Of a DNA stretch of 64,000 nt, positions 45,045-56,576 are shown in pieces. Below the pieces are notes generated by a model. That model was not told where the DNA came from, ran no database searches, and worked only from the letters and a program-made list of their open reading frames with translations. Source of the DNA: Membranipora membranacea (taxonomy: Eukaryota > Bryozoa > Gymnolaemata > Cheilostomatida > Membraniporidae). The stretch covers positions 4,043,501-4,107,500 of the forward strand of contig OU612074.1 in assembly GCA_914767715.1 (NCBI GenBank), in the 5' to 3' direction. Within the stretch, counting starts at the first letter, position 1. Each line of letters starts with the position of its first letter. The position numbers were made by a program, and so were the translations under genes.

Positions 45045-48000
45045 CTAGAACCTGCGAGGTCTCTTCATATCACTAGGCCCTCCCCTGCCCCCATGTTGCT
45101 GTTGCTGATGGAACATTCTCTGTTGTTTTTGACGTTGTTGTTGCTGTTGTAACATGTTGACCATACCGCTGACCTGTTGGCGGACATGCTGCTGATTAGC
45201 AGACATCTGATTGGGCGGTATGTCAAACCTGCTCTGCTTCGGATGTCCGCCTCCTCCTCCCTGATTCTATTATAGTAGGAATAGAGGATCAAGATAATGC
45301 ATGTATATAGAGAGCATTGTGATAAATTGAGTTAAACCTGAAAGTTAGGGCTATAAGAAAATATCAATGGTATCTGTAATCGGGAATAAGTCAGATAGTA
45401 GTCAGCCACACTGGTGGTCGCTGCAAACAAAAAAATGGCTGTTATTGTAGGTAATTATTTTAACTTTAAGGTAGATGACGTGATTTGGCATATGTACCCT
45501 ATATCTAAATTGATCATCAAATAACGAAAAGTGAGAGCAGGTAGTCCATCGGTAAATAATCGTGATGGAGAGAATATCATTATCGTGAAAAGTAGACATC
45601 ATAAGAATCATTGTGAATAAAATGCTCAGTACATTGCGTTATTTGATTAAATAAACCATTTTTGTATCTATATAGTACAGAGAGTATACATATGAGTGAC
45701 AGATCAACGCCAGACTTTCAGTTGATCATCTGAATTGTATCGAAAACTGTGGTGAAAGCAGACAAACGAAAGATGAATAACAAACTGCAAAATGTGATAA
45801 CTGTAAATTTATTGTAAAGTCAATACTGCCAAAGCCAGTACAAAATATATTAGGAAATAAGCCACTACATTTGCCCTCTACAAGGTTCTAAAACCAAAAC
45901 TTCCTCAAACGAAAGCAGAACATGCCTGACTTTGTCACCTTCTCGTTTTACATGATTAACTTCTTGAGCAATGCCAGAAACCAATACCAAACTATAAATC
46001 AGGAAATCCATAAATTCAAGGCTAAATTCTCACTATGTGTTGAGAGCTTATCGACAGTAATAGCAGCCCACTGCCATGTGTGATAAAAAATATAGACTAA
46101 TTACATGAAAATCTGTCATGCTGTTCCAACATTTCTAAAAAACATTTAAGATATTCACAAAACTGCCGGATAAAAAACAGCTAATCCGAATGTTTGAAAA
46201 GAGCTGACCTTAACACAACGCTGACCTGTGACCTGCCCTGACTAACAAAAAAAGACGACAACCTGCACCTGAAAGACAAGTGATGTTATCAGTAAGTGAT
46301 CCTCAGCAGCTGTTACAGCTCAGCTTGTCTGGGCCCTGAAATGCTTAGATATATATATATATAAATGTAACTTACCATCATCACATTATGGTCCATTCCT
46401 CCTCTGTTCATATTACCTCCTCCCATACCTTGTGGCCCACCACCTCCTCGCCCTAAAAAAGATTAATATATTGAATCAAACCAACACAACCAAACACACA
46501 CACAGCAAAATCTCAATGTCCATATTTAGAGTAAACACAAGAGATGTTATCTCTCAGAATAGTTTCCACCAGTAATAGCTTCATATATTTGTTGTTCAAA
46601 GTGAGTCATGCCTCTACCCAGAAACTAGAGGCTGTATTTACTGAATGAAATTGGTCAGAAGCTGAATGGAGCAATGTACTGTCTGGGCTGGAGATGACAG
46701 TCTTTTATTATTAAGTGAAATATTCCGTTATAGTGATCATATATCCAAACAGGAACCACACACAAAACTGTAACTTTGACAATCATTAGAATCATTATTC
46801 AACAGCAAATAACATGAAAACCATGAGTTACCAATAGGAAATGTCGATTCCTCTGAAAAATGGAAGATTGTGACAAATCTGCACTCAATGTATTGTGAAA
46901 GTATTATCGGGTCAGACCACACCACTTGGAGGTAAAACTCCCTGGCCGATGTAACAGGTGACCTAGAGATCATTCTGATGTGTCCAATTTCAAGAGCATT
47001 GCTGGTGCACAAGCAACTGACTCAATTAAACTATTCAATATTGATCACATTGCCTTTTGTTGCCTCTGCTGCTTATTGACAATACAATACACAATCAGCT
47101 GGATTTTTATTCAGTGGAGTCAGAGGGATGAGGCATATTCTGTAGTTGAGGAACAATAAATAGTGCAAGCACCAGAAATTAAGTGTTTATTACGCATAGA
47201 ATGATTTATTTTCTCACCATCAAAGAATCCAGGAGGATGAGGGGGAGGAGCCATAGGCTTATTCCCGCCCATAGGCCCGCCTCCTCCAGCAGCTGCTGCT
47301 TGTTGCTTCATCTGCATCTCCCTCAGAGCCTGCTGCTGCTATAAAAGTACATACAGTCAAAGATTTATTAAAATAAACATCTTCTCGCTTTAATACATAG
47401 CATGGTACAACATGAACAGTAGAATACGGATTAGGCATTGTAGTTGCATAGTGATTGTGAAGGAATCAGGATTTTGGTATCATTCTGGCGTTCTCAGTCT
47501 AAAAGGTTCATCAACAACATATGGCCCGGTTTCAACTCATTTTCACTCAGAGTTGAGATGTGAAGGTACTAAAGGTACTATTTTAATGATAGTATATACA
47601 AAATAGTACCTTTTTAGCATCTTCCAATCTCAACTTTGAGTGAGAATCAGTTGAAACTGGGCCACTTGCTGTTAATTAACCTGATTTCTTCACAATCATT
47701 TTATAGTCTGTAAAATTTTTGGACAGATTGATAATAGTAAAAATGGCGGCTAACTAACCTGTAGAAGAAGCTGCTGTTCTAGTGTAGGGTTGCCTCCCTT
47801 GTTGCCCATCATACCAGGGTTAGGGCCTAGAAGGGAATTATTATCTCCCATTCCTTGGTTAGCCCCGCCCATCATATTGTTGGGGCCTTGCCTAGAACCT
47901 CCCATCATGCCATTAGCTCCTCCTCTTCCTCCCATCATCATATTATTAGGTCCTCCCATTGGCTGTTGCTGATTTCCCATTTGGTTGGCACCGCCCATCA

Positions 48001-50143
48001 TTCTATTAGCTCCTCCCATCATCTGATTGTTATTACCGCCCATATTTCTGTTCACCATTTGCTGCTGTTGTTGTTGTTGTTGAAGTTTTTGTTGTTGCTG
48101 CAGCTGTATCCGTCTCATCTGAATTCCAAATGAAAAGATACAGAAACCAAGATCAGATAATGCGAATCCATTCATGCACCCATTAATAAAAGTTGGACAC
48201 CAGAGAACCTGTATAGCCTGAAGAAAACTCGGTGGTTGATATAGTTTGCAAGTTAATGTGTTTCATCACAGCTACAGAAACAACTGAAAAACTCACCTCT
48301 AACTCCCTCTGTTTCTGTTCTTCTCTCTGACGACGCTGTGACTCAAGAGCATTAAGCTCCGCCTGTCGTTTCATCATTTCCTGTCTGAGCTGTTTAGCTT
48401 TGTGCTCGTGCATCAGAGCATCGACATCCATCTCAAGCTCCAGTCTCTTCTGGGACATCTCATCCTAAAGAGGATAGAAGTGATACAGTATACTGGGTAA
48501 TTCAGACTTAATAGTTCAGAACTCCTGCTAATTCAGACAAGGAAAATTGATCCCTTTAGCCAGATATCAATGCATTGTCATGTCAAAAGGGAAAACTCTG
48601 CAGGAGGAGTTTCTTTTCATTTTTGGGAGAGGACAACTCTTATCTTGACAGCTAGAAGGAAGCATGAGATGACAAGCTTTCTTCACCCCCACCCATAAAG
48701 CTTTTAAAGACAAGCAGTGTCTAAAGCTTGGTCGTACAAATTACGAAAGCAGATTTTGAATTATTTGATGGTCTATAAAGCTCATTGTTTCTTTAAACAA
48801 CTTCCCAAAGAAACAAGTACATCCATAATACGAATTTTGCAGGTGAAACACAAGTCCTATCAAATGTTATGATAAAGCTTCTACAATGTATCAGTCAGGG
48901 TTTAATCTTGAAAAACTTCTCATTTTTTAGTTAGCACCATCTTACCTCATTTGTCAACATTATCCAAACAGTCAAACTCTTCTTATAAACTAACCTCTAG
49001 AGCTTGCTTCTTTTCAGCCTCCATTTTATCTAAATCTTTCCATTTCATACCGACATCATATTCAAAAGATCCAGGCTCTGCCAATCTCGGCTTCAGCGAA
49101 TTCTCTCTATAAAACAATTTTCATGAATCAATTATTACCAATGAATTTGAACAGGAGCAACATAACTATACTCCATAAATAAGCTTACACTTACACATTG
49201 TTTACTTCATGAAAAGTTTAGCCACCTACATTATACCACAGTCAGCCCTTAACGGCTTTCGGGATGGGACGGGCTGGCCGAGCATTTTACGACTTTACTG
49301 AAAAGTTGAACTTTAGATTTAATAGGTAAAACAAAATTGGAATAGCAATTATGATAGAACTAAACTTACTCATTAAAATCTGCGTTTTTGAGAGCGAATC
49401 TGTCGGGCAGTCCGTCTTCTTCATCCTTCTGATCCAGAGGTTCTACTACTAGAGGTCTACAGGACCTACAGATAATACAATAATAGTACAGTTATAAAAT
49501 ACAGTCAATACCAACGAACCCCATCTCTCACTTAGTGTTAAATTTAATTTAATTTAACTTAGTGTTTAAATTTAAATCAATAGACAAAAATGAAACAATA
49601 AAAAGCTAATACCCCAATATACATTTTTATATTTTCATTGCATCCTTCAATATCCGAAAACGAAAAACCTGATGTGCAAGAAAATCAAAAGAAACAACAG
49701 AAATAAAATCTAGTGAATAAAACTCAATTCAATGAAAACAAATGGTTTGGCAGTGCAAATTTAAATGTTTGTATGGTTGTTGATGAATATCAATATGAGA
49801 TAGTGAGTATTTAAGAGGCAAAGTGTGCATTCCTGTCTTCCATTGGGGGTTTACCCTGCAGGTTTTGGGTTTACAAGAAGGAGATATCTAACTCATTGAT
49901 CGGGTCATAATATGGCTTCTTTTCAAGTCTATCTAAGTCCAAAGACGATCTGAATTTTTTTGTAAGATATCGAAGTTTATTTTCAAGTTAACTAAGACTT
50001 ACTTAGATATGAGGAACACACCACCAGTGCAGCTCTCTAAAGCTTTAGTATAAGCAGATCTACGTGAGAATTCTACTATACCAGATCCAGTAGATTTACC
50101 TCTATCATCTACTACTACCACCGCTCTCTCAACCTGTAATAAG

Positions 50144-50182
<39 letters not shown>

Positions 50183-51875
50183 TTATGTCTATGATACAAC
50201 TATAAGTAAATACATACACAGTACGTTTATATGCATACCAAAGTGCATCTATGCAGAATGTACACAGAATGTACACAGTATGTAAGTAGTGTATCCATAC
50301 ATATGTGTAAGTATATTCATTCGTACATCCTTCCATATGGACATGCATTCAGACTAACCGGTAGAGAAATCTATTTGATATCATACAAGATGATTTCTAT
50401 TTGGAAAGCAGACTACAGTTAGGCCTTGAGCTGTCAATGTTACTGAATAAGTCAAAGGGCGGTGGTTACTTGGAACTTAAATATTCTTTCTATCGTGTGC
50501 ATGTTGCCATCCTAAGCTAAGCTGTCTTACTATAATATAATATATAATTGCAGTCACAAACCTCTCCAAAAGTCTCGAAGGCAGTAGTGAGTAGCTCATT
50601 AGTACAGTGTGGTGTGAGATTCTTGACTTGTAGCGCTGCGCTATGCGTCGCGTATCTGACTCTGACACGCTTACCTTGTAACTCTATACCATCCAATCCA
50701 TTCTTACACGCCTCGGCGGCCGCTCGTGTCTCCTGTACAAAAATATGAGGGTGAGATTAAACTAAGCGGGACCATTTACAGGTAGATATCATTAATTTAT
50801 TTATTGAGGTTTTCTAAAAGTTTATATTAAAAGTAAATTAAAAATATCGGGTATACATAAAAGATTTTGCTTATTATTTAAGCGATATGAAATTTCTTCG
50901 TGTCAACATGCCTTGATTTTGTTAGCTGTGAGCCTAACTACATTGTATGTTGTTTTGTGAAATCATCAGGTTTGATTAGCTACTCTACTATTCCACGTAC
51001 CAGCTTGACGAAACCGAAGCCTTTTTTAGGATTAAGGAACACATCGTCAGTTTCTCCGTAAGGTTTGAGAAGTCCAAGGAATTCCGCCTCAGTGTAATTC
51101 ATAGGTATGTTACCAAAGAAAAGTCGGCAACGTCCTGTAACGTAAAGCAAGGATGTTGAGCTAAGTAATGTATGAGAGTTGAATTTTAGTAGTCCAGGCA
51201 GGCTTTTTTTCCAATGGTGACACAAATTGAAACAATTCATCATCAATAGATTTCTTTTATTCTCGACAATACATTGTACATCACAAACTTCGGGTAAATT
51301 TGAATGTGCATGATGAACATCTTTGCAGTATTGGGAGCACTTAAAAGACACTACACCTATAGTCACAGAATAGCGAACTTTGTGTGAATATTTCAACCTT
51401 GAAAATTCATGAAACAAAGGCACATGATCTCTTCCCTCAGAGAGTTCTTTGCATGAGGAGAGAGTTGCAAGATCTCTCAATAAAGTTGACTCAGCTCACC
51501 CGTGAACTTTTTCCTGCCATCCGATGCTATATAACTCTTTGGTACAGCGGTAGGCTGATGACTGTGTCTACCAGCAGAGTAATCGTTCTTACTATGTGCT
51601 GCCATGTCGCCTGCCTCCATATCAGAGGCTGAGCTACTGTTGATCGGTATATAGTCCTCCTCATCATGTTTAACAGCCGGTTTAACAGGAGTTAGTGCCT
51701 CAGACTTAATATCACCTTGCCCTCCTTGGTCATGGTAAGGCCTATCACTATTTCGGTCTGGTCTGTCGTCCCTATGATTGCTGTGAGGGCGACCTCGACC
51801 GTCTCGGTTATTAGAGGAATATCCACGATTGTCTGTGTTGTATCTGTTGTTATCATACCTCGGTCTATTCGCCAT
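45045..51875 (-). CDS. NONO-like: DBHS nuclear RNA-binding protein (NONO/PSPC1/SFPQ, Drosophila NonA family)
   Basis: Eleven exons join in frame: 51500-51875, 51001-51134, 50562-50732, 50003-50133, 49370-49465, 48995-49106, 48297-48464, 47759-48118, 47218-47338, 46376-46452 and 45045-45266. Total 1968 nt, 655 aa. Order: an Arg/Asp/Asn-rich low-complexity N-terminus (1-115); RRM1 at about 127-199 ([17 protein letters not shown]); RRM2 at about 204-275 ([30 protein letters not shown]); the NOPS segment ([15 protein letters not shown]) through PGSFEY; a long charged coiled coil across exons 6-8; then a Gln/Met/Gly/Asn-rich tail ending MKRPRRF, like the basic end of NONO. Family members form obligate dimers and act in transcription, splicing and paraspeckle-type bodies. 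It is longer than human NONO because of the prion-like tail. One family member can be seen here; which vertebrate paralogue it is closest to cannot be said. A 5' UTR acceptor lies just upstream of 51908. Intron 8 carries MITE copy C. Confidence 0.93.
47451..47700. mobile_element. Palindromic MITE family, copy C
   Basis: GTGATTGTGAAGGAATCAGG at the left and CTGATTTCTTCACAATCA at the right. Contains the same internal blocks as copies A and B (GGCCCGGTTTCAACT, AGAGTTGAGAT, GGTACTATTTT). Inserted in DBHS intron 8. Confidence 0.75.
50146..50179. repeat. (TA)n microsatellite next to a DBHS splice acceptor
   Basis: About 17 TA units lie just upstream, in gene sense, of the exon 4 acceptor and replace the usual pyrimidine tract region. 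Likely polymorphic in length. Confidence 0.9.
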
Positions 51876-52080
51876 TTTGTTCTGTCTGTGTACAGTTTAA
51901 CCTCTTCCTGTAAAATATTACCTCATTTCAAAACACAATCAGTGGTGGTTGATTCCAGATTTTTAGGCCAACTGAAATATAGTCAACAGCCCTATACAGT
52001 AATACAACAGGCACTTACTTGGTACTTGTACTTACTTGTACTTGTAGAGTAATCGCGAACTTCTTCGTAGAAGATTTCAG
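51876..52080 (-). promoter_or_regulatory. DBHS 5' UTR and probable first-exon region
   Basis: A TTTTACAG acceptor places the start of the coding exon's 5' UTR at about 51908. A candidate non-coding first exon ends near 52032 at AAGTACAA followed by GTAAGT, in a stretch where AAGTA and GTAAGT are repeated several times. No TATA box recognised. The LINE fragment begins within about 80-125 bp. Confidence 0.4.
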
Positions 52081-52156
52081 CAATGTGGCAAGCCATAAGT
52101 CATTAAACGTTCCAGGTCTGATAACATGGGGGCATGGTTTGTATTTGTAAGGCAAA

Positions 52157-53653
52157 TTAACCTGCCACAGGGGGACCTACTAATAGGGAACAATCAGGAG
52201 GAAGGTTGTTCCATAGCTTGCCGGTGCTGATGAAGAAGCTGTTTTGATGGTGTTTACTGTTGCAGTGTTGGATGGTATACTGTTGGTTGTGCTTTCTTGA
52301 GTACCCGATAGTTGGGGTGAAGGGAGTCAGATAGTCGTAGGTGTTAGTTGCTACCTCGTCAAAGTGCATGGCTCTGAATAGTGCGACTCGACGATTCTCT
52401 CTTCTCTCAGCCAGCGGCTCCCATTGTAGATTCGCGATTAAAGCAGTAGTACTGGTAGTGTGGTCAGTACGCGGTATGTTATGTACTGTTCTGGCGGCTC
52501 TCCGTTGCATAGATTCTAGCTTTGTAGACTGTGTTGATGTTAGTCCTGCGTCCCAGACAGTACTTGCGTATTCCAGGACAGGTCTTGCCAGAGTCTTGTA
52601 CGCTTTGTCTCTGAGGTGTGTTAAGGTGTATGGGATCGTTCTTCTTATGAATCCGATCTTGTTTGAAGCTCTGTTGGCGATGTAGTCCGTATTTGTGCCC
52701 CACTTTAACGTGGAGTCAAGCTTTACACCAAGATACTTTATGTTGTTGGCTTTCGGTATCTCTATGCCGTGAAGAGTGTAATGGTTGTTGTCGAGTTTGG
52801 TTCTCTTGCGACTGAATTTGATGTGTTCACATTTCGTCGGGTTAAACTCCATATTCCATGTCTTTTCCCATTCTTCTAAGGCATGCAGATCTCTTTGCAG
52901 CTGTTGGTTGTTGTCAGTAGAGCAGTATAAGATGGTGTCGTCAGCAGAGAGCCTAGAAACTGACTTGACACATGAGGGAAGATCGTCTCTGTACATGAGG
53001 AATAGGGCGGGGCCGATAACAGAGCCCTGAGGGACACCGGATGTGACAAGGCATGGTTTGGATGGGTATCCATCTACCACAACCTCTTGCGATCGAGAGG
53101 TTAGGAAGCTGGAGATCCAGTTGGTGACCTGGCAGCTGATGCCCTTGGAGTTGACATTGTTGACCAGCTTGGTATGGCAGAATTTATTGAACGCATTGCT
53201 GAAGTCGAGCACTATAGCGTCGATCTCTTTGCCTTCGTCCATTAGTGATGATATGTCTGATGTAAGCTCTATTAGCTGGATCTCACAGCTACGATTTCTG
53301 CGAAAGCCATGTTGCATATGGCTGAGCTTATGGTTTGTCTCTAGGTACGACATCATATTACTAGTGATGATATGTTCTAATATTTTGCTGACTATGCAGG
53401 TCAGGCTGATAGGTCGGTAGTTTGAGGTCTCATACTTGTCACCTTTTTTAAAGATAGGAGTCACTCTGGCGTGTTTCCAATCCATTGGAGCTTCTGCCCG
53501 GTCAAGGGATAGTTGGAATATATTAGTCAGCGTGGGTGTTATGCTGACGGCAGTCTCCTTGAGAAGCCGAGCACTTAAGCCGTCTGGGCCAGTCGCCTTG
53601 TGCTGGTTTAGTCTCTGAAGCAGTGAGCACATGTACCAATGAAGGGAGTTCAT
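52157..53653 (-). mobile_element. 5'-truncated non-LTR retrotransposon (LINE) reverse transcriptase
   Basis: An uninterrupted 498-codon frame covers the reverse transcriptase of a CR1/Jockey-type element: HKATGPDG (19-25), PIFKKGD and NYRPISLT, HGFRRNRSC, the first catalytic Asp in VLDF (150), SGVPQGSVIGPALF, and SADD (236-239) where FADD is usual. The C-terminal thumb/tail follows (IKYLGV, RRAAR, WEPL), ending soon after LWNNLPPD. The apurinic endonuclease and ORF1 are missing. Just upstream, LINE-like residues (GNELPSLVH) continue in another frame, suggesting a frameshift near 53630 and truncation shortly beyond. The F-to-S change in the catalytic box and the truncation make it inactive, though its long open frame suggests a fairly young insertion. 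The exact 3' end was not located. Confidence 0.9.
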
Positions 53654-55545
53654 TGCCTATACCCATAAGCCCTGGGCCTTGAAAGGCTGTAGTTTGTCCA
53701 AACACATGCCAAGTATCAAATTCAAGTATCAACTAGTGATTCATGAATTGAATGTGACTTGACAAACAAGTCACAGAGAGGAGTCAATGATATTATACTA
53801 CCCATTAAAAATTGCACAAATAAAGGAGAAATAAGATGACTAAATCTGGTTGTTGTTAGTTGAGCTGAACTACAATTACTTTTCAAACTAGAGAATTCAA
53901 CCAAGGAGTAACAGGGGTCCCCTGTTACTCCTTGATTCAACTATGCTAAGCCAAGCTCAGAGCAAAGTTCCAACGGAAGGTGGTTGTTGGTAGAAACACA
54001 ACGAACAAGTGTCAAGTGACAAACATACACAGACTAGAGACATATTCAGTCAACTCTCACAGTCACTAGCCCAAACATCAAACTTACACTGCAGATATCC
54101 TTACTGCTTTGTGAAAATTTTCTACAATTGAAACCAGTCAAGTCCACATAGATTGGTCCAGTCTGAGCTAATCTCCAACTTTTGACTTCTGATTTGATTT
54201 CTTTTATTTCAATAATATTTTTCAACTACAAGTAGACCAGGTTCTAGTTTGAAAAGTTGTAAGCGTGCGGGTTCAATTGACCTCCTCTACAATAATTATA
54301 TTTTGGTAACAAAGGAATACAACCATGACCTTCAATTGACCTTAAAATCATAATTCTGAGAGGACAACCTCCTTAGTTTCTTACAATATGAACACAAATC
54401 CAGCTTTTAAAATCTGATGATAAAACGACAGCTGAGGATCACTCGAAAAAGGGAGGTTCATGTCTCAAAATTATGGATGATTTGGCCTGAGGCCTGAAGG
54501 CCAAGTGGGTTTCTCCTGGTTGGTAGTTTTTGATTAGCGTTTTCTAAAGCACAGCGTATTAAAGTATGATCAATTTCCGTTCAAAAATTCAGTAACATCT
54601 TTTGAGTTAATTAATCAAGGCCAACGTACTTTGAGAGATGATCTAGCTCACCCTACAAGCTATATCTGACTACCTCAACATCAATACCCTCATCCTTTCA
54701 GCTCTGAACAGAGGTCAAATCAGCAGAAGAAGCAATGTGTCAAATAGTGAGAGGCCCTTTTGCTGAATATAGAGATTTATATCAGCACAAAGAACACAAC
54801 ATTTCCCTTCCAACTAGATCCATTACTGGTCACAGCGTATGATTGCGGTGAGAAAAAACCTTGAACAATTTTTCAAGTGTATCGTATTTTTGGTGATACA
54901 TACAATATTAATACAATACATACAATACAATACAATACAATCTATATCATGATCAGTAATCTATTAGAAGTTATGAACTTAGCTTTTTGATACTACATTA
55001 GTGCTGATTCTGCATAAAAACATTCATGATGAGTAGCAAGAAGTCGTCCTTAAATAAAACTATATTTACAATTAAAATAAATAAAACCATTACTATTAAT
55101 ATTTAATGTAGCATTTCGAAAGTTGTGAAATAGAAGATGCCAGAACAGTTTTCCCAATCAACAAATTGTCACATTTATCAAATACATATTTAGAAATATT
55201 TGACACTACTAAATTAATCTAATGTCCAATTTCTCAAAAATTGAGCAAACTCGCTGTGATGTCTTCCTGTTGGCAAGAGTGTGCAAAGTGGTAAATTGAC
55301 ATTATTATAAAACAAACAAACCAATAGGAACTGCTAAAAAAGGGAAAAAACCTCGAAAATTAATCCGAGGTGACACATTTAGAACAGCACACTAGCCAAA
55401 ATTGCCTTTGGAATACGGAAAACATAAAACTAGGAATCCATCTTCACAGCAGATATTGCTTGTGAAACACTTGACGGATGGGTTTGCCTTGTTGCCAAAT
55501 TAGTGTTTACTTCATCTTGCTATTTACTAGTTGTCACTTTTATCG
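53654..55545. other. Non-coding region upstream of the LINE
   Basis: No gene seen. Holds a perfect 33-bp palindrome (53902-53934), a short (ATACA)n-like run near 54905-54945, and AT-rich unique DNA. Confidence 0.5.
53902..53934. repeat. Perfect palindrome with CAAGGAGT ends
   Basis: CAAGGAGTAACAGGGG, a central T, then its exact reverse complement. The outer CAAGGAGT/ACTCCTTG is shared with inverted repeats at 8848-8865 and 62476-62498. Confidence 0.8.
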
Positions 55546-56090
55546 GCGTTGTTTCATCGCGGAAAAGCGTTTTTCGCGTTTTCGAAAACGCTTAAAATCT
55601 CATGTCATGATGATGCTAAAATAAACTCCTTGAAAGACATTGAGACATCACCACTGTATCATATGAGTGTTTTTGGTAAAAATCAAGTGATGAAAATGAT
55701 TTTTTTCCTCAAAAATTGATCTCAATGCATAGAAAATGAACTGTAACCCATTAAGATATCATCCCCATCTTTTAGCGGCCTGAATTTCAGGTTTTTTCAT
55801 TTTTGGAAAACGCGGAAAATTTTCCGCGTTTTCCAAAAATGCAAAATCCTGAAATTCAGGCCGTTTTTCGCATTTTCCAAAAAAATTATTTTTTCAATTG
55901 ATTTCTACCAAAAACACTCATATGATACAGTGGTGATGTCTCAATGTCTTTCCAGGAGTTTTTTTTTAGCATCATCATGAAATTCAAGGTGAAAAACGAG
56001 TTTCCGAGATGAAACTGATTTTCCGCGTTTTCCAGAACCCGTAACGAGTTTTATGCAATGTTTTTTGTTGTTACAATTTGATGCATTGTT
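55546..56090. mobile_element. Large foldback element centred on an 88-bp palindrome
   Basis: Left and right halves are imperfect reverse complements: TCATGATGATGCTAAAA near 55603 answers a TTTTAGCATCATCATGA block near 55978, and GACATTGAGACATCACCACT answers its complement near 55935, with matching ATCATATGAGTGTTTTTGGT blocks. At the centre 55776-55863 is nearly self-complementary (CGGCCTGAATTTCAGG, then GGAAAACGCGGAAAA and mirror). GGAAAACGCG-type motifs recur at both outer ends. No transposase; a non-autonomous foldback or MITE. Confidence 0.75.
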
Positions 56091-56176
56091 AGCACAGATA
56101 TGAAAAAACATTCTTTTGATATTATTGGTTATTACTGGGCGTGACATGCTGTTACATTTTGCGCAGTTGTAGCACA

Positions 56177-56320
56177 ATGTGGCTCAACACAGCCTCAACA
56201 CACCCTTCAGCGTCTGACTATCCAGATTCTGGAATTGAAAAAATATTACAAAGTAACAAGCCTCACCACCAAGTATCCAGCATAAAACCTTCAATATTTC
56301 ACAAATTTCTTTCAACCAAA
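56177..56320 (+). CDS. Possible short exon or small ORF
   Basis: From ATG 56177 the frame runs about 48 codons (MWLNTAS to FLSTKQ) and ends at a GTAAGC that could be a donor. A downstream acceptor at about 56651 (TTATTGCAG) would join in a compatible phase to a short open exon ending before GTATGC near 56704. No domain recognised and no further exon found, so this is weak. Confidence 0.18.
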
Positions 56321-56344
56321 CAGTAAGCCCGGCTGGTTAAATGT

Positions 56345-56576
56345 TGGTTAAAATCCCAATGGTTAGTCACTCACCAAATCGTGGTGGTGAAAGAGTATGC
56401 CTTAAGGGCGAGGCTGCAATTACTGCGCCAATTTGCTCTCAGTTTGCAGGCAGGTCGGAGCACACCTGGGGTCCAACATCTCCCAGTAGTCAGTGGACTG
56501 CAGTGGGATTCGAACCCTCGACCTTCAACACTTGCACGATGAAGGACCGGCGCTCTAACCACTGAGCCACCTCCTA
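56345..56576 (-). mobile_element. tRNA-derived SINE
   Basis: On the minus strand the head reads GGTGGCTCAGTGGTTAGAG (A box) and GAGGGTTCGAATCCCAC (B box), followed by a non-tRNA body of about 150 bp (GGAGATGTTGGACCCC, GCAAATTGGCGCAGTAATTG). The tRNA part does not fold into a clean cloverleaf in the anticodon arm, so it is a SINE rather than a tRNA gene. Confidence 0.8.

Noticed and set aside
47790-48133. Plus-strand ORFs rich in Pro/Leu/Ile or His/Ser opposite DBHS exon 8
   Set aside because: Antisense shadows of the Gln/Met/Gly-rich coding repeats.
52341-53618. Several plus-strand ORFs of 60-125 codons
   Set aside because: Antisense to the LINE reverse transcriptase; no domains or splice structure.
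56490-56576. tRNA gene on the minus strand (A and B boxes present)
   Set aside because: The anticodon arm does not fold normally and a non-tRNA body follows, so it is a tRNA-derived SINE.
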